Assembly: GCA_013399305.1 (NCBI GenBank)
Contig: VXAI01000244.1
Span: 240,800 to 304,799, forward strand
DNA length: 64,000 nt
From: Rostratula benghalensis
Taxonomy: Eukaryota; Chordata; Aves; Charadriiformes; Rostratulidae
Reading direction: 5' to 3'
Shown here: in pieces, positions 1 through 12,100 of the stretch
How the letters are laid out: each line of letters starts with the position of its first letter
How positions within the stretch are numbered: position 1 is the stretch's first letter
Position numbers and translations under genes: made by a program
Notes under the pieces: generated by a model
What the model was told of the DNA's origin: nothing
The model's input: only the letters and a program-made list of their open reading frames with translations
Database searches by the model: none

Positions 1-3000
1 CTCCTAGATTTACAGCTCTGTTAACTTTTGTGCCAAAATATCACTCAAGTGCTATCTGAGTTTGCTCCCCACAAATGACTCTTCTTGCTTTAAACAACCC
101 CCAAAGGAATGTCACGGTCCCTGTGCTGTAGCTGCCCCCCCAACGCTGGACCCTGGCCTTGGGGTGTCCCCACATCCCCCCATCAGGTACAGGCTGGTTC
201 TGAGCAGAGGAATGACCCCAGACCAAGCCCTGGGTCCTCGTGTTCCAGACTCTTGGAATTAGATCCTGGATCTGAACGTTGCAGTTGGGGTTTGTGTTCG
301 GGATTTCGCTGTTCTGTGGGCTCGGTGTAGTTCTGTGTGAGCTGGGTTTGGGCAGCAGGACAAAGCTCCTGGACAAGCAGTTGGTGAAACATAGGAGCAA
401 CTCGTACCCTTCCTCAGGCTTCTACACCCGTAATGATTTGCGCGGGGGCACGTGAATTTTGAACCACGTCAGCTTCATAAACTGGTACCCATGAAATTTT
501 AAAATGAAATTTCCAGTGCCTAGAGAAAAAGATTGCAGGAAGCTAAAAAAAAGATCTGAATCTGATGTTGAATGTGAATATACCAGCGAGTCACACTTCA
601 ATAATCTTCATATCTTAAGACCCAGTGCCTGGAAAAAGTGCTCAGCAGGCTGTGTTTTAGCCTCTGTCTGCACGGCTGATGTTCTGACTGCGGGAGTGTC
701 AGCCACTGACGTACTCACACTCCCCAGTTTGGCTTCGTAGCTCAATAATATTCCTTGTGCACAGTAATGCTGGGCTGCTTGACTGAGTGCTCCCAACCTT
801 CTAAATCTTGGGGTAATTATTTTAATAAATATGAATTGTGGGACTCCTGCCTCGGTGTGTAATAGAAATCTAATCTATAATACAGATGGAAAGCAGTGCA
901 GCTGCGCTGTGTTAATTAAGTATACACCAAACATATGGCAATACACCTCCAGACCAACAGGCACAGAACTCTCCTGGATGCAATTAGCTTTTGTGCATGC
1001 ATAAAGAATCAGCCCTGAACTCAAAAAATGCATAAGTCATAACCTCTGACTGGTGAAATTACTCGTGCTAAACTACCTCGCTCACGTTGCAGCGATGTTT
1101 ATCCGGTCGTCGGGATGCTGGGGAGGTTCGGTTGCTAACAAGAAAAAAAAAAAAGTCTTATTTTCTTCTGTTTCTGATCTTTGCTATACAATTCCCACAA
1201 TAGGGCTCTGCCTCCGAGGGACCAGCAGAGTGGCTCAGAGAAATAGAGCCCCAGAGGGACTGATATTCCGTTGCCCTGCAGCTTGTGTGGTTATTTAGAC
1301 AGCTCTTACTGAGAGGAAAAGCTGATGTAAAATATTACATTCTGATACAGTCTCACTCACGTTCTTGATGTGAATTTGCATCAAGGTGTACAATGTTCAC
1401 AACAACAAAGTAAATAATACAGCCAAATAATAACTGCTGCTGGGGCACATAATAGTATGTGATTTGCTGTTGTTTGTGTGGGAGTGGTGTCGGGTGCCTG
1501 GTGCTGGTGTGATGGACGCTGTGCAGAATCCCGCCTGATGAGGAGCTGCCTCTGTTGATGTAAGTGACAAATCACCCCTGACTTTGATGGCACCTGGATT
1601 TCCCTCCTAACAAAGCTCTAAACGCTGCCGCAAAGACTTTACAAGTAGAAGGCAAAAGGCAACAGGCGACTACAATAGAAGAAGCGAGGAACAACACTAA
1701 GAGCTTTTGATTAAAGGATGGCTTAAGGGCATCCTGAGCCAGTTTCTCACAAATGGCTCTTGTCACAATTGCCAATAAAATCCCACTGGCCCTTGGAAAC
1801 TGAGTGTGGAACAGCACTGGGCACTGCTCTCACCTCTCGCTGATAACTATTCTAAAATTTCAAAACCTTGCATTAATATCCTCTTTGCTTCACGTCGCTT
1901 AGAGAGCTGGGGAACTTCACTTCTTCCTGCATTGTAAATGGGAGGGGGTTGGTTATTTTTCTTGCCAGGCACATCAGACTGGCTGACTTTCACTTGCACA
2001 GATTTGGGAGAAAATCGGTCCTTACCGAGCAAAGCCACCATGTGTGGCTCCTCATTGATCTGAAAAAAACAAACATCCCCCAACCTCCCACTGTGTTTTC
2101 TCAATGAAAGTCATTGCCCTTGAAGTCGTTCTTGGTTTTTCTCCTGTTTTTCCCAGAGGTGTGGGGCAGCCCTGGTTCCCAGAGCACCTCTGGCTGGAGC
2201 TGGCTGCAGAACCTCACTCTCCAGGAGGGGAGGCTTTGGGAAGAGGGAGGTTTCTCTGAGGGCAGTTCCTCAGGACAGTGGTCTCCTGGAGCCCTGCAGA
2301 GGTCAACTGCTTAAGATACAAATGGGTTCAGCAACGCCTTGTTCTCCTCCCAGTGAAGACAGATATCACCTCTTAGAGCAGACACTTAACACTGGCTTTT
2401 CTTATTCCCAGCCTGATGCAGAGCCTATAATTACTTTTCACACCTTGGCTATGTTTAACTCCCCTCTGTCTCATCTGTTAAGCTGCTAACAAGCAGCAAA
2501 TGTGTTTTAGAGTTGGATCCAAATGGGAGGCCAAGACCTAGCGGTTCACCTTCTGAAGGAGCTGTTCAGAGGGCACAAGTCTTAAATAACTTCCAAATAT
2601 CTTTAATTCATGTGTTTTTTATGGTCTGGAGAAAAGTGAGAGTGTATATCTTAATATTAATGCAGCAAGTTGTAAATGGACTAGGAGCTGATTGCATAAA
2701 ATAATCTTTAATCTCCTTTTGGTGCTTTTGAAAGGATTTAGTACCAGTGAAAGGTGTGAGGTTTACAGCCTGGAAGCATCTTCCATGTGGCTGTCCCAAA
2801 CAAGCCCCCCCAGCTCTGACTTGGATGTAGCTGTTGTTGCAGAAGGCATTTTCTGTTCTATCCATTTCATGGCCATTTAGGGGGTGTGTGTGATCCAAAA
2901 GAGACCAGTCAGTGGGTGTGTTGGCAGTGGGGGGAAATGGGGAAAATGGATCTTCTTCCACCAGCACTTGGGTTGATGTGTCCAGGGGACAGACCCCACA

Positions 3001-5943
3001 CACAGAATCCCTGCTGCTGGTCGGGGGGTGGGTGTGTGTGTATCTTTTTCTAAGCTTCCTGTGCTGAACTGAACCAGTGACACTTTGACAAAAACATGGG
3101 TTTTATTCTGACTCATTATATTCAAATGATGAATATCCTGATACACAGATTGTTCATTTTTGACTTTCATGTGTCTTTTCTTCTGAATCAACGTTTGAAA
3201 ACAATAAAATGTGTGAGCTTAGAAAAATGTTAGCCAGCTCCTCCAGCACTTCCCGTTCTTGGCTGTTTCTCACGGTGGCTCAGAGCAGAAGGCACAGGGC
3301 TCTCCCAAAATGAAAACTGTTGTGTGTTCTCAGGAGCCCGAGGGCAGAATGTCTCTGACTCGGGAACTGGGGTGGGTTGAGTATGAAGTGCAGCAGTGGA
3401 TTGAGAGGGAGAGGACACTTCTGTTCTCCTTTGGAAAGGGAAAACCATGGTGAATATCCTCCCGCTCTCAAAATCTTCCCAAACAAAAAGCATCGGGACC
3501 AGTGTGAATCCAAACAGCTTTTGCTTTACTGAAGCAACCTACTGATGTAGGTGCTACCCAAATTAAAGACATAGAGAGTATTTTGTTATGTAGTGCATAA
3601 AAACACCGTGGATCTTTTTGCTGCAGGAGCTGAGGATCCACAAACATAAATGTGTATTTAAGGAAAAAATAAATCTGTAATCATCTGTTGTAGGTCAGTG
3701 CTGGAGCCTGGACAGAGGCTTGGGTGGACTCCTGTGCAGCGAGTGTGGGTTTAGGTGACATTGCCTGGGTCTAGCAGAATCAGCCACCACCTGCTTACTC
3801 ATCTCACTCACAGATTTTTTGACATCATAGGTCAGATCCTCTCTGTCTGGACATAAATGAAGAGCAGTGCTCTCTTTTTGTGTTTGTGCTTGCTGTTACA
3901 GTAGTCACTGCGTCCTTCTTGCTGTGCCTGGAATATGAAATGGGGAGTGGATCCCGAGCCAGCAGAAGCAGGAGGATAACCTCTGCCTGGCATGTTCCTC
4001 TTCATACCCACTCTCATTCACAAACTCACACCGTGTGATGCTCATCTCAGTGAGAAACAGGTCCTTTGCGTCACTGGGTGAGCCTGATTTTTATTCATTT
4101 GTTGGTTTATTTATCTATCCATCATTCCCTCAAATTGTTTGCATAAGAATGGAGATTAAAACTTCTGCAATAATAGCGGGAGCTGAAATTGGATTCTAAG
4201 CTTCCCAGGCCATGGGATGATTAGAGTTGTCAGAGCATGTTCCCAGAGACTCTCTCCTCGTTAGCGGCTCTGATGTCCTGTGCCCAGCCCCGCTTCCCCT
4301 GCAGATTAAAGGAAGATTGTTCTTTCATTTTCATATTCTGTGTCTCTCATTTGCTGAAGTAAATAAATTGAAGCCGCTTGTGCCATTTGTCCTAAGTCTC
4401 TTTTCCAAAGAGCTGCCACTGATTATCGACCTTTTTTTATTTTCCATTGTTAATCCTCCCTCCTTCCTTCAGTGGTCTGTTCATTTACTAATCCCATCTG
4501 TCGTGTGCGTAGATGTTTAGAGATGGGAATCTCATCTCAATGCCTTTTTCATTCGCTGTCTAATGTATTTATATAGATTCACGGGATATAAGCTTTTTTG
4601 TATGGGGTTCTTAGTGAAGCAGGATGCCTAAATGACCATCGCTACCTGCCCTCACAAAGTGAATCCAGACATATAGGGATTTGGCAGGGCTTTATTCAAA
4701 TGCTGGCCAGGTTTTTTGTTTTATTTTTATAGTTATAAATTGTACTCTTACCCTTCCTGATAATTTCACTGAGACAGAAGTGGTCTGTTAAGAGGTTTGG
4801 AGCCTTTCCCAACCAACAAACTTCTTTAAATAGGATGCAGGCAGAGCTGCTCTGCAGAGACAGAGGCAGAGCAGGGCCTGGTGCTGTCACGTACCCGTCA
4901 CCCCCCAGGGTGGCTGCTGCTTGGACCTACGGGATTCGGGGCTCTAATTCCCAGAGGGGAATCCATAGGCTTGCGGCTCTCAAATCATTCAGTAGCTGCT
5001 GGAAACCACGGGCATGATCCTTAGAGAAGGAAGGCCAGGTTGTCACCCCCAGCTCTGCTCTCTCCCACCAGCTCCCGTGACCCCAGGAGAGTCATTCACA
5101 GCCCACACCCCAAGGTGTGAGAAGGGTCTTGTGCAGCTTTTTCAGTGAAGAACTTTTTTTAGGTTATTGGAACAAAGGAGGTGCATATTCATAAGCCCCC
5201 GATGGCTTGGATTTTTGATTCTGAGGATGCCATCATCTCGTCACATGGAAAACTTTGGTCTCTGGCTGCTGGTGCTGCTTCTCAGGCAGCAGGGTCTGAA
5301 GCTGGGGGGATTTCCCGAGGGACTGTGGTGCGGGGCCTTGAGAAGCTGGCAGCAGTCACAGAGCAGAGGCTCTGCGAGGTGGGGAGGATTGACAACTTTA
5401 ACGTCACAGGCGGGTTTCCAAATGAATCTGTTGTGATAGCTATTAGTCATAAGTACAAACTGCAGGGAGATTTGCATTTTATTCTCTTTATCCCACTTCA
5501 ATCCTGAACAGCCCCTTCTGCCCCCACCCCAAATCGACATATTTAAGGGGATTTGCTGCATTTCTAGTAATTAAAGGCCCTGGAGAACAGTGAGCTCGTT
5601 TGGATGGAATGATACGTGTGGAGTCCAATGCTTGCACGCCCCCGTGGGGACGTGCCCCATATTGGAGGTGCTCGTACTGGTGGCACTGGTGCTGTGCTGG
5701 GTGAATCCCTGGGAGCCAGTCTGGGCATGGGGGCTTTGCACCTGCACCTCTTGTGAAAACACGAGTCTGCCTTTCTGGGTTTTCCTTCTTCCCCGCTGGA
5801 TTTCCTGGGGGTTCTCAGCCCCAGCCAAGTGCCTGGGGTGAGGGGGGCACATTTGGGTGCTGCTTTTGTGCCTCAAACACAGCCCGAGTCCCATACTAAG
5901 AGTCTGCATTTATCTGGTATCTGTCATACACGGGTCTCATCGC
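1..5943 (-). other. KCND3: KCND3 intron 2, segment with no exon seen
   Basis: This segment is assigned to intron 2 because the only gene in the window is on the minus strand and its first coding exon donor lies at 47615. The next exon (pore Tyr-Gly-Asp and S6) was looked for here and not seen. Content is mixed single-copy DNA with an A12 run at about 1142-1153 and a T/C-rich, AT-rich stretch at 4.08-4.56 kb that could be a conserved element. Confidence 0.6.
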
Positions 5944-5979
5944 ATTTTATGACCTTTAATTAATTAAGCTTCATAAAAT
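5944..5979. promoter_or_regulatory. 36-bp nested palindrome with TTAATTAATTAA core
   Basis: Outer arms ATTTTATGA (5944-5952) and TCATAAAAT (5971-5979) are perfect complements. Inside lies a second perfect palindrome, TTAATTAATTAA. Fifteen of eighteen symmetric pairs match overall. TAATTA is the homeodomain core, so this is a candidate regulatory element. Function is inference. Confidence 0.55.
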
Positions 5980-8882
5980 CCTAATCATGCAGGAATTATT
6001 AATCCTGTTTTAAATTAACTGGCCAAAGAGAGGTGAAGCTTCTTACCAGCCTGCAGATACCTGATTTGAACCCTGACGTCCTGCCGACTCCAGCCTTGCT
6101 GGAACCCAGCAGGACAACGTGCTTCACGCAGGACTTCAGGTGAAGTCTTCAGATACAGAGATCCTGTGCCAAATTCCACCCCCCCATTGCAAAGGAGTAC
6201 AGCTCCTTTGACCCTGACCAAATCTTGCTTATCTTGTACTAAGACCAAATCACAGCTCTTTCTTTTAAAACCAATATTCTCAATAAAAGCAGGAGTGAGA
6301 ATTCCCTCTCCTCCTGGTTGCTGTGCCAAAAACTTACACAGGATTCCCTAATTCTTTCCATGCAAATGCAGCAGGCAGTCCTATTTTATCAATCTGAGCC
6401 TGGGATTTCTTGGCATCGACTGTCTTGTAATGTTCTTTGGAAGGAAAGTTTGTAAGTGGTTATTTAAAGCTCTGTTGCACCTCCCTGGCGAGGTGTACCA
6501 TATCTCTGTCCTTCCCAGAAAGGAAGGAATTCTGATGAGAGTGTGTGTTCTGGCTACGTTTCGCTGGGTCTGTAGCCAGGCAGGAGTGTGGGAGAGCTGT
6601 CGGATGTTGTAAACACTGTATTTTGTGTGTGTTCAGAGTCTTCTAATCTTTATGATCTTTGCAATTTGATTTTGCCGTGAAGGGCACGCACAGGCAGCAG
6701 TACCTGTCACCACAAGGGTGGTTGTAGACAAACTGTTTCCCAGCCAGAGAGCTCATCTGCAGATTGTATATAAATATCCTCTCACACAACATTCTTCTTT
6801 TAATTAAAAAAAACCCCTGAACTTCTAAGTGAAAGTCTGAATTTATTGCATCCTTCCATGAGGAGTGCTAGATGTGAAGAACTGAAATGCATTTTGCTCA
6901 GGGAGGAAGGAGAGCTGACAGCTTAGTGTGACGTTATTTTCAGGGAGCAGTCTCACAGGGCCTGGAGATCCCTCTCTCACTGAAACAGCCCATTCTAATA
7001 CCAGTTTTTGCCAAAGACTGCTGTAACTGAGTCACGGTGTGTGTTGTGATGCTGCTTTGATGGGCTGTGATGGCCTCAAGGGCTTCCTGCAAGAGGCAGC
7101 CCTGACAGTGGCTGGGAACTGAGGTTGCTTCCTGTGTTTCTTGCATTTTATTTGAAGATCTAATTACTTTCTGCGTGACCGTGGGCAAGTCTGTGTCTTC
7201 CCTCTCCCACAGGGAAGACTTTCCTGTGTTTGCTGACTGCCTTCAGATTGACCAGGGGGAGCTGGTCACCCTTTCTGCCGTGTGACACCTTGTGGTCTGG
7301 CTGTAGCTGGGGGCAGGAATGGTTTTCTGAGCAGGAGGGTTGTCTTGGGGAGGGAAGAGCTTCCTGAGCCTGGCAGAGCCCAGCCAAGCTGGTATATGTG
7401 AGTGAGGAGTTATATTTCCCTGTATCACAGCCCAGTGCTGACCCTGGTGGGTGCCATACTGGTTTCATCACTGCCTTTGAACTCTTAATGTGGCTCTTGC
7501 CTTGTTTGGGCTCTGTAGAGACCTGCACTGTTGGCTTCTCCAGCGTTTGCTGTGAGCTCTGGTTGTGTACCCTTCCCTAGGAAGACACGAGGAGCTGGCG
7601 AGTGTCCTAGAGAAGCAATATGTAGCCCTCTCTTGCTGGTTATGAGCTGATGCTGAAACGCTAAAGCCCCACAAAGACAAGAGCAGTATAATATCATATG
7701 TCCTCTGTGCAGTGGTTTGGTTTCATGCTTATTATAATCCGCGTGAGTCTATGGAATTAATCACAGTGCCAGCTCTCCCATCCAGCTGCCTCAGAGCTCT
7801 TTTCAGACATTAGTCACATTAGTCTCCCAGCCGCTGTCTGAGGTGAGAAAATGCTGGCTGTGACCGGCATCACGTGGCTGAGAAAGCTGCTGGTTCGAGG
7901 GGAATACAGAAAATAACCCCGGTGTCCTGTGCAAGGGCTGGGAGTCCAGTCTCTGCTTCCCACTCCTTGCCCGGGGCTGGGGCCAGCAAAGGGCAGTGGC
8001 CGGGTCCCACCAGCTCCAGGAGAGGTTCCAGTTGGCCTCTGGAGTGGGGGTCAGAGCTGGGAAACCCTCTCTTGGGTTTTCTTCAATCCCTTCCTTCCTA
8101 AATTTGTTGTCTGTGCTCTGTCACACCAGAACAGAACATATGGCACAAATCTGGCTGGGTTCCATTGCCCTCCCGTCGTGGTTCAGCCCAGGCTGAAACC
8201 AGGCCACCTCCCCAGCCCTGCCTCGTGCCACTGTCACCAGTGCCACACAGTCCAGAGAAGAAAACATCTCCACAGTTTTGCCATAAATACAGCTTTCCTT
8301 TGCCTCTTCTGCACTGAGCAGTATTCCTGTGCTCAGGGGGACTCTCCAGCTCTCCGTATGTGCTGACAGATATTCCTGTGGGGTCACCTCACCCTGAGAA
8401 ATGTGCTTTGCTGCACGGAGCTGCTCGCCCAGCGCTGTTCTCAGGGGGAGCTGAGCCCCGGACATTAATCTTAGGGCCCTGCAGAGATCTGTATCTGCTG
8501 AACACTGTTTATGAGATTAAAGGGATATTAGGAGTAACAAGTTCTATTTAGCTCTTTGATGCTATTTCTGTGCCAAAACAATTGAAGTGGAGCGAAACGG
8601 GTCACAAATGGCTCCAGAAACCAAATATTTAGCCCGGGGTTTTGCTGCTGTTGAAGTGAGGTGATGGAGCCCTCGAGGGGGTCTGTTTTGGGGGAGCCCA
8701 CCCAGGAGATGCCGAGGGTGCTGCGTGGGAATGGGCTCTTCCCGCTGGGACAGGGGTGGTGGGGTGGGATGTGTGGGGAAGGGGCTGGGGCCACTGCTGT
8801 TATTTTCTGTGCTGTGCCCTCAGCAAAGGACGGGAAAAGCTCTGCAGTTTGGGAAAACCAGCGCCGTGGGTGTTTGCTTTTC
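5980..8882 (-). other. KCND3: KCND3 intron 2, segment with no exon seen
   Basis: Single-copy, mixed-composition DNA with no recognisable coding or RNA gene. It becomes G-rich on the plus strand from about 8.66 kb up to the minisatellite. Confidence 0.55.
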
Positions 8883-9131
8883 CTTCCCGTTTCTCCCTAC
8901 CCCTTCCCGTTTCTCCCTACCCCTTCCCGTTTCTCCCTACCCCTTCCCGTTTCTCCCTACCCCTTCCCGTTTCTCCNNNNNNNNNNNNNNNNNNNNNNNN
9001 NNNNNNNNNNNNNNNNNNNNNNNNNNNNNNNNNNNNGTTTCTCCCTACCCCTTCCCGTTTCTCCCTACCCCTTCCCGTTTCTCCCTACCCCTTCCCGTTT
9101 CTCCCTACCCCTTCCCGTTTCTCCCTACCCC
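8883..9131. repeat. 20-bp minisatellite interrupted by gap
   Basis: The unit TTCCCGTTTCTCCCTACCCC repeats exactly, five copies on each side of the gap, with no visible divergence between units. On the minus strand each unit carries GGGG, GGG and GGG runs. Because 20 is not a multiple of 3 and the unit has no stop in any plus frame, it creates long spurious open frames. Confidence 0.97.
8977..9036. other. Assembly gap, 60 N, inside minisatellite
   Basis: Sixty unknown bases. Unit phase on the two sides differs (G of CCCG at 8969 and 9037, a distance of 68), so the gap length does not correspond to whole units and is probably nominal. The true array is likely longer. Confidence 0.97.
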
Positions 9132-12100
9132 ACCTTGAGCCACGGCAGAGATGGTCTCTCCTCTCCTCTCCATCCCACCCCAGCCCAGCCCACTGGGCAG
9201 AACCAGTGCAGGGGAGCTCAGGGAAAATGAAACGTTGTTGGTGTCCCTTTCCCTGTGGTGATCCCTGTGCGCTCCAGGCATGGGATTTGATTACATTTAC
9301 ATTAGCCTTTCAATAATTTCTCAAATTATCCGGACTCTTAAATCCAGATATACAGGGCATTGTCTGTAAAAACACTCTTCATCTGTGCTGGTTTGTGGCT
9401 ATTGGTCTGTTTTCAATATTTTTACCTTTCTTTACTGCTTTGGGTGTACTCAGGAGACTGTTCATTGCCTCTACAGTGTTGGGAGCTAGAGCTGGGAATG
9501 TTTTCCTTTACATTTTTAAATGAAGTTTATATATATGTAAGCCTTCGTGTATTTGTATACACACAAATGTCTCTGTGTGTTTGTTACCAAGGCTGTCTTT
9601 GAACACCCCTGGACTGAGGTTTTATTAAGCCAAAAAGCTGCACAGGGTGGGAGTGGGGGGCTCCGAGTTAAATTACGCCAATAACTCTTGATCACAGTGA
9701 ACCCAGGGACTCACAAAATGGGAATTTTATAATTAGAAATCCTGTTTTGAATTTTTTTGAGAAACTGCTAGATCATACTGACAACCTTGGATTTTATTTG
9801 AAAAAGGAAGATTAACATCCTGATCAGGAGGAGTAATTGTCACGATATTTCACGTCGCACTGAAGCTTTTTGCTAAAACCCTCTGTTTGACACTGGTGAA
9901 TATTCTGCTGTTTTATCACCCGCTGACTTGCACAGGAAATGTGGAATTCTGTCAGGAGTGAAAAGTAACAGGGGTTGTCATTTAAAGTAAATAAACAAAT
10001 AGAAGCAGCCCTTACTGGAGCCCCCTGGGCTCTGCTGGGACGAGGTTCTCATGGAGCGCGGTGGAAAGGCCCCAGCAGTCACCAGTGCCTCAGAAAAGCC
10101 TCAGCACTTTCCCTATAAACTCGATCACCTTCATCACGACTAAGACTTATCTAGTACTTGATAAAAAATGTCCCAAATTCTACAGTAAAAAAACCAAAAC
10201 GGTGTTAAAGTTAAGGAAGTTGCTGACAAAGTGGGTCATTAATAATGTTCCGAGGCCTTTGCACGGAGGTGGTTGGGTAGAAATTGTCAGAAGTTTGTAA
10301 TTTCCTGGGTTTTGTCATATTAATGCAGATTCTTAACCTCAAGGATTTTGTTTGTGAAACATTCGGTTGGGTTTAATTGCCTGCTTTTCTTTTATCAATC
10401 TGATCTGATAACGGAAGTTTTAGGGGCAAATTCATTTTGTTGGAATAGATTTTTCTCTATCTTTTTCCATTGTGTTGTGGATCCAAAAGGGAGGGTGAGG
10501 CAGCTGAAGCCACACTGAAATATTCTGTTCTGCTCTGATGTTGGGCACCGGGCAGGCTCCCGGACAGAAAAACCCTGGCAGCCTCCCCCGTGCACTCCCC
10601 TTCTCTAATTGCTGATGACCCCCCCAGCAGCATCCCCAGCCCTCTCCCCCAACCCCCTGCTCTGTATTTACACGTGCACGTGCGCCTGGGATGCCCCAGC
10701 TCCTGCTCACTCCCTTTCCCAACCTCGTCTCTCCCTCTCTGCTTGGACTCTCTCTGCGTAAGCTGTAACAGCATCAAAGCATCTTGAACAGCATATCCAT
10801 ACTATTTGCATGGCTGTAATTCTATTTACAGCTGTGAGTTTGTATACGTGGAAGCCCTAAACAGACTTTCAGTAAACACCCCTCACCTTCTCTCCTGAGG
10901 AGAAAAGGAACCACAACCTCCCTGCCTCTTCCATTCTGACAACTGGCGATTTTCTGTTCAGCTCTTTCCCAAGATGTTGTAAATCCCACCTCCTGCTTTT
11001 TCAAATAAAATCCCATTTTTACCTCTAAGGAAAGCCATTTGGAATGTACTTAGCAACCGTCAGAGTCTATTTTTAGCTCCTATCAGGGTGTAATGTACAA
11101 AATGTAATAATCCCATGCTTGAAGCTTTTTTCCCTTCTTCCCAGAGATGTGAAATTGCTGCCGTTGAACAGGAGTGAGAGAAACTGTGTGTCTCAGCTTC
11201 GCCCAGAACTCATTCTCTCTGGCTGTGTCTCAATATCTCAAGTTGTTCATGTTCACCTTTAGCAGAATGGTTATTTATGAGCAAGCCCAGGCACTGTGAA
11301 TGTGCTGAACAAGGTAACCCAAGTGCACATTTTTAGATTTCTCTCTGACCACGGAGCTTGTTGTCAAGGATATTTGTAGGACAGTAGGATGGGGAACAAA
11401 GAGAGTCCGGAAAGAGGATGAATAAACTCCTCCACAACTTCTAAAAGGTGGGGGAACAAAGGGACTGTTGGGCAAATGAAGAGTGTCCTCAGCCTCTCCT
11501 CAGCTCCTGGACAACCAAACCAGGCTGTGGTGGTAACCTTGGTCCTAAGCCATAATGGCAATTTTCTATGAACACACGGTGCTCCCTCAGACTCTGGGAA
11601 CGGGGCAGCTGCTGGAGCTGTCAGCTCTGCAGAAGCTCTTGGTGGGGAAGCTGTGGCTTCCATTAATCTGCCCGTGTTCTCTGGAGCAAAGTAGGAAGGA
11701 TGATCGTCCGACTGCAGAACTGGGTTGGGACACGAGCGCTCCAGTCTGTGCGAGACCGTGGCTAAATCATTAAAGTCATTAACCTTCATGTGATTTAGTT
11801 CATCACTTTCAGCTCGTATTTCTATCCTTTTTTTCCAACTCTTAGACAAGGCTGTAATAAAGACAAACTTTGTCTGTCACGATGTGCACATGCTCCAGGG
11901 CAGTAGTCCTGGGGGGAGGCTCCTGAGGCTGCTTTGTTGGATGGAATCCAGCCTTCCTCCTCCTGTCGGAGCTGTCTTACAGAAATGAGGCAAGTGCAGG
12001 TTGTTCTGATTTCATGCTGCTGTTTGGGAAGTCTCAAGGGCCTCATCCAGCTTGATTCTGTTTGTTTGGGGAGATAGAGCTAAGCCATCCCCACGGTGTT

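Noticed and set aside
8661..9316. Overlapping plus-strand open frames of 137-189 codons with a repeating FPFLPTPSRFSL-type peptide
   Set aside because: They are produced by the 20-bp minisatellite, which lacks stops in any plus frame, and by gap N's. The three frames give the same repeated peptide.
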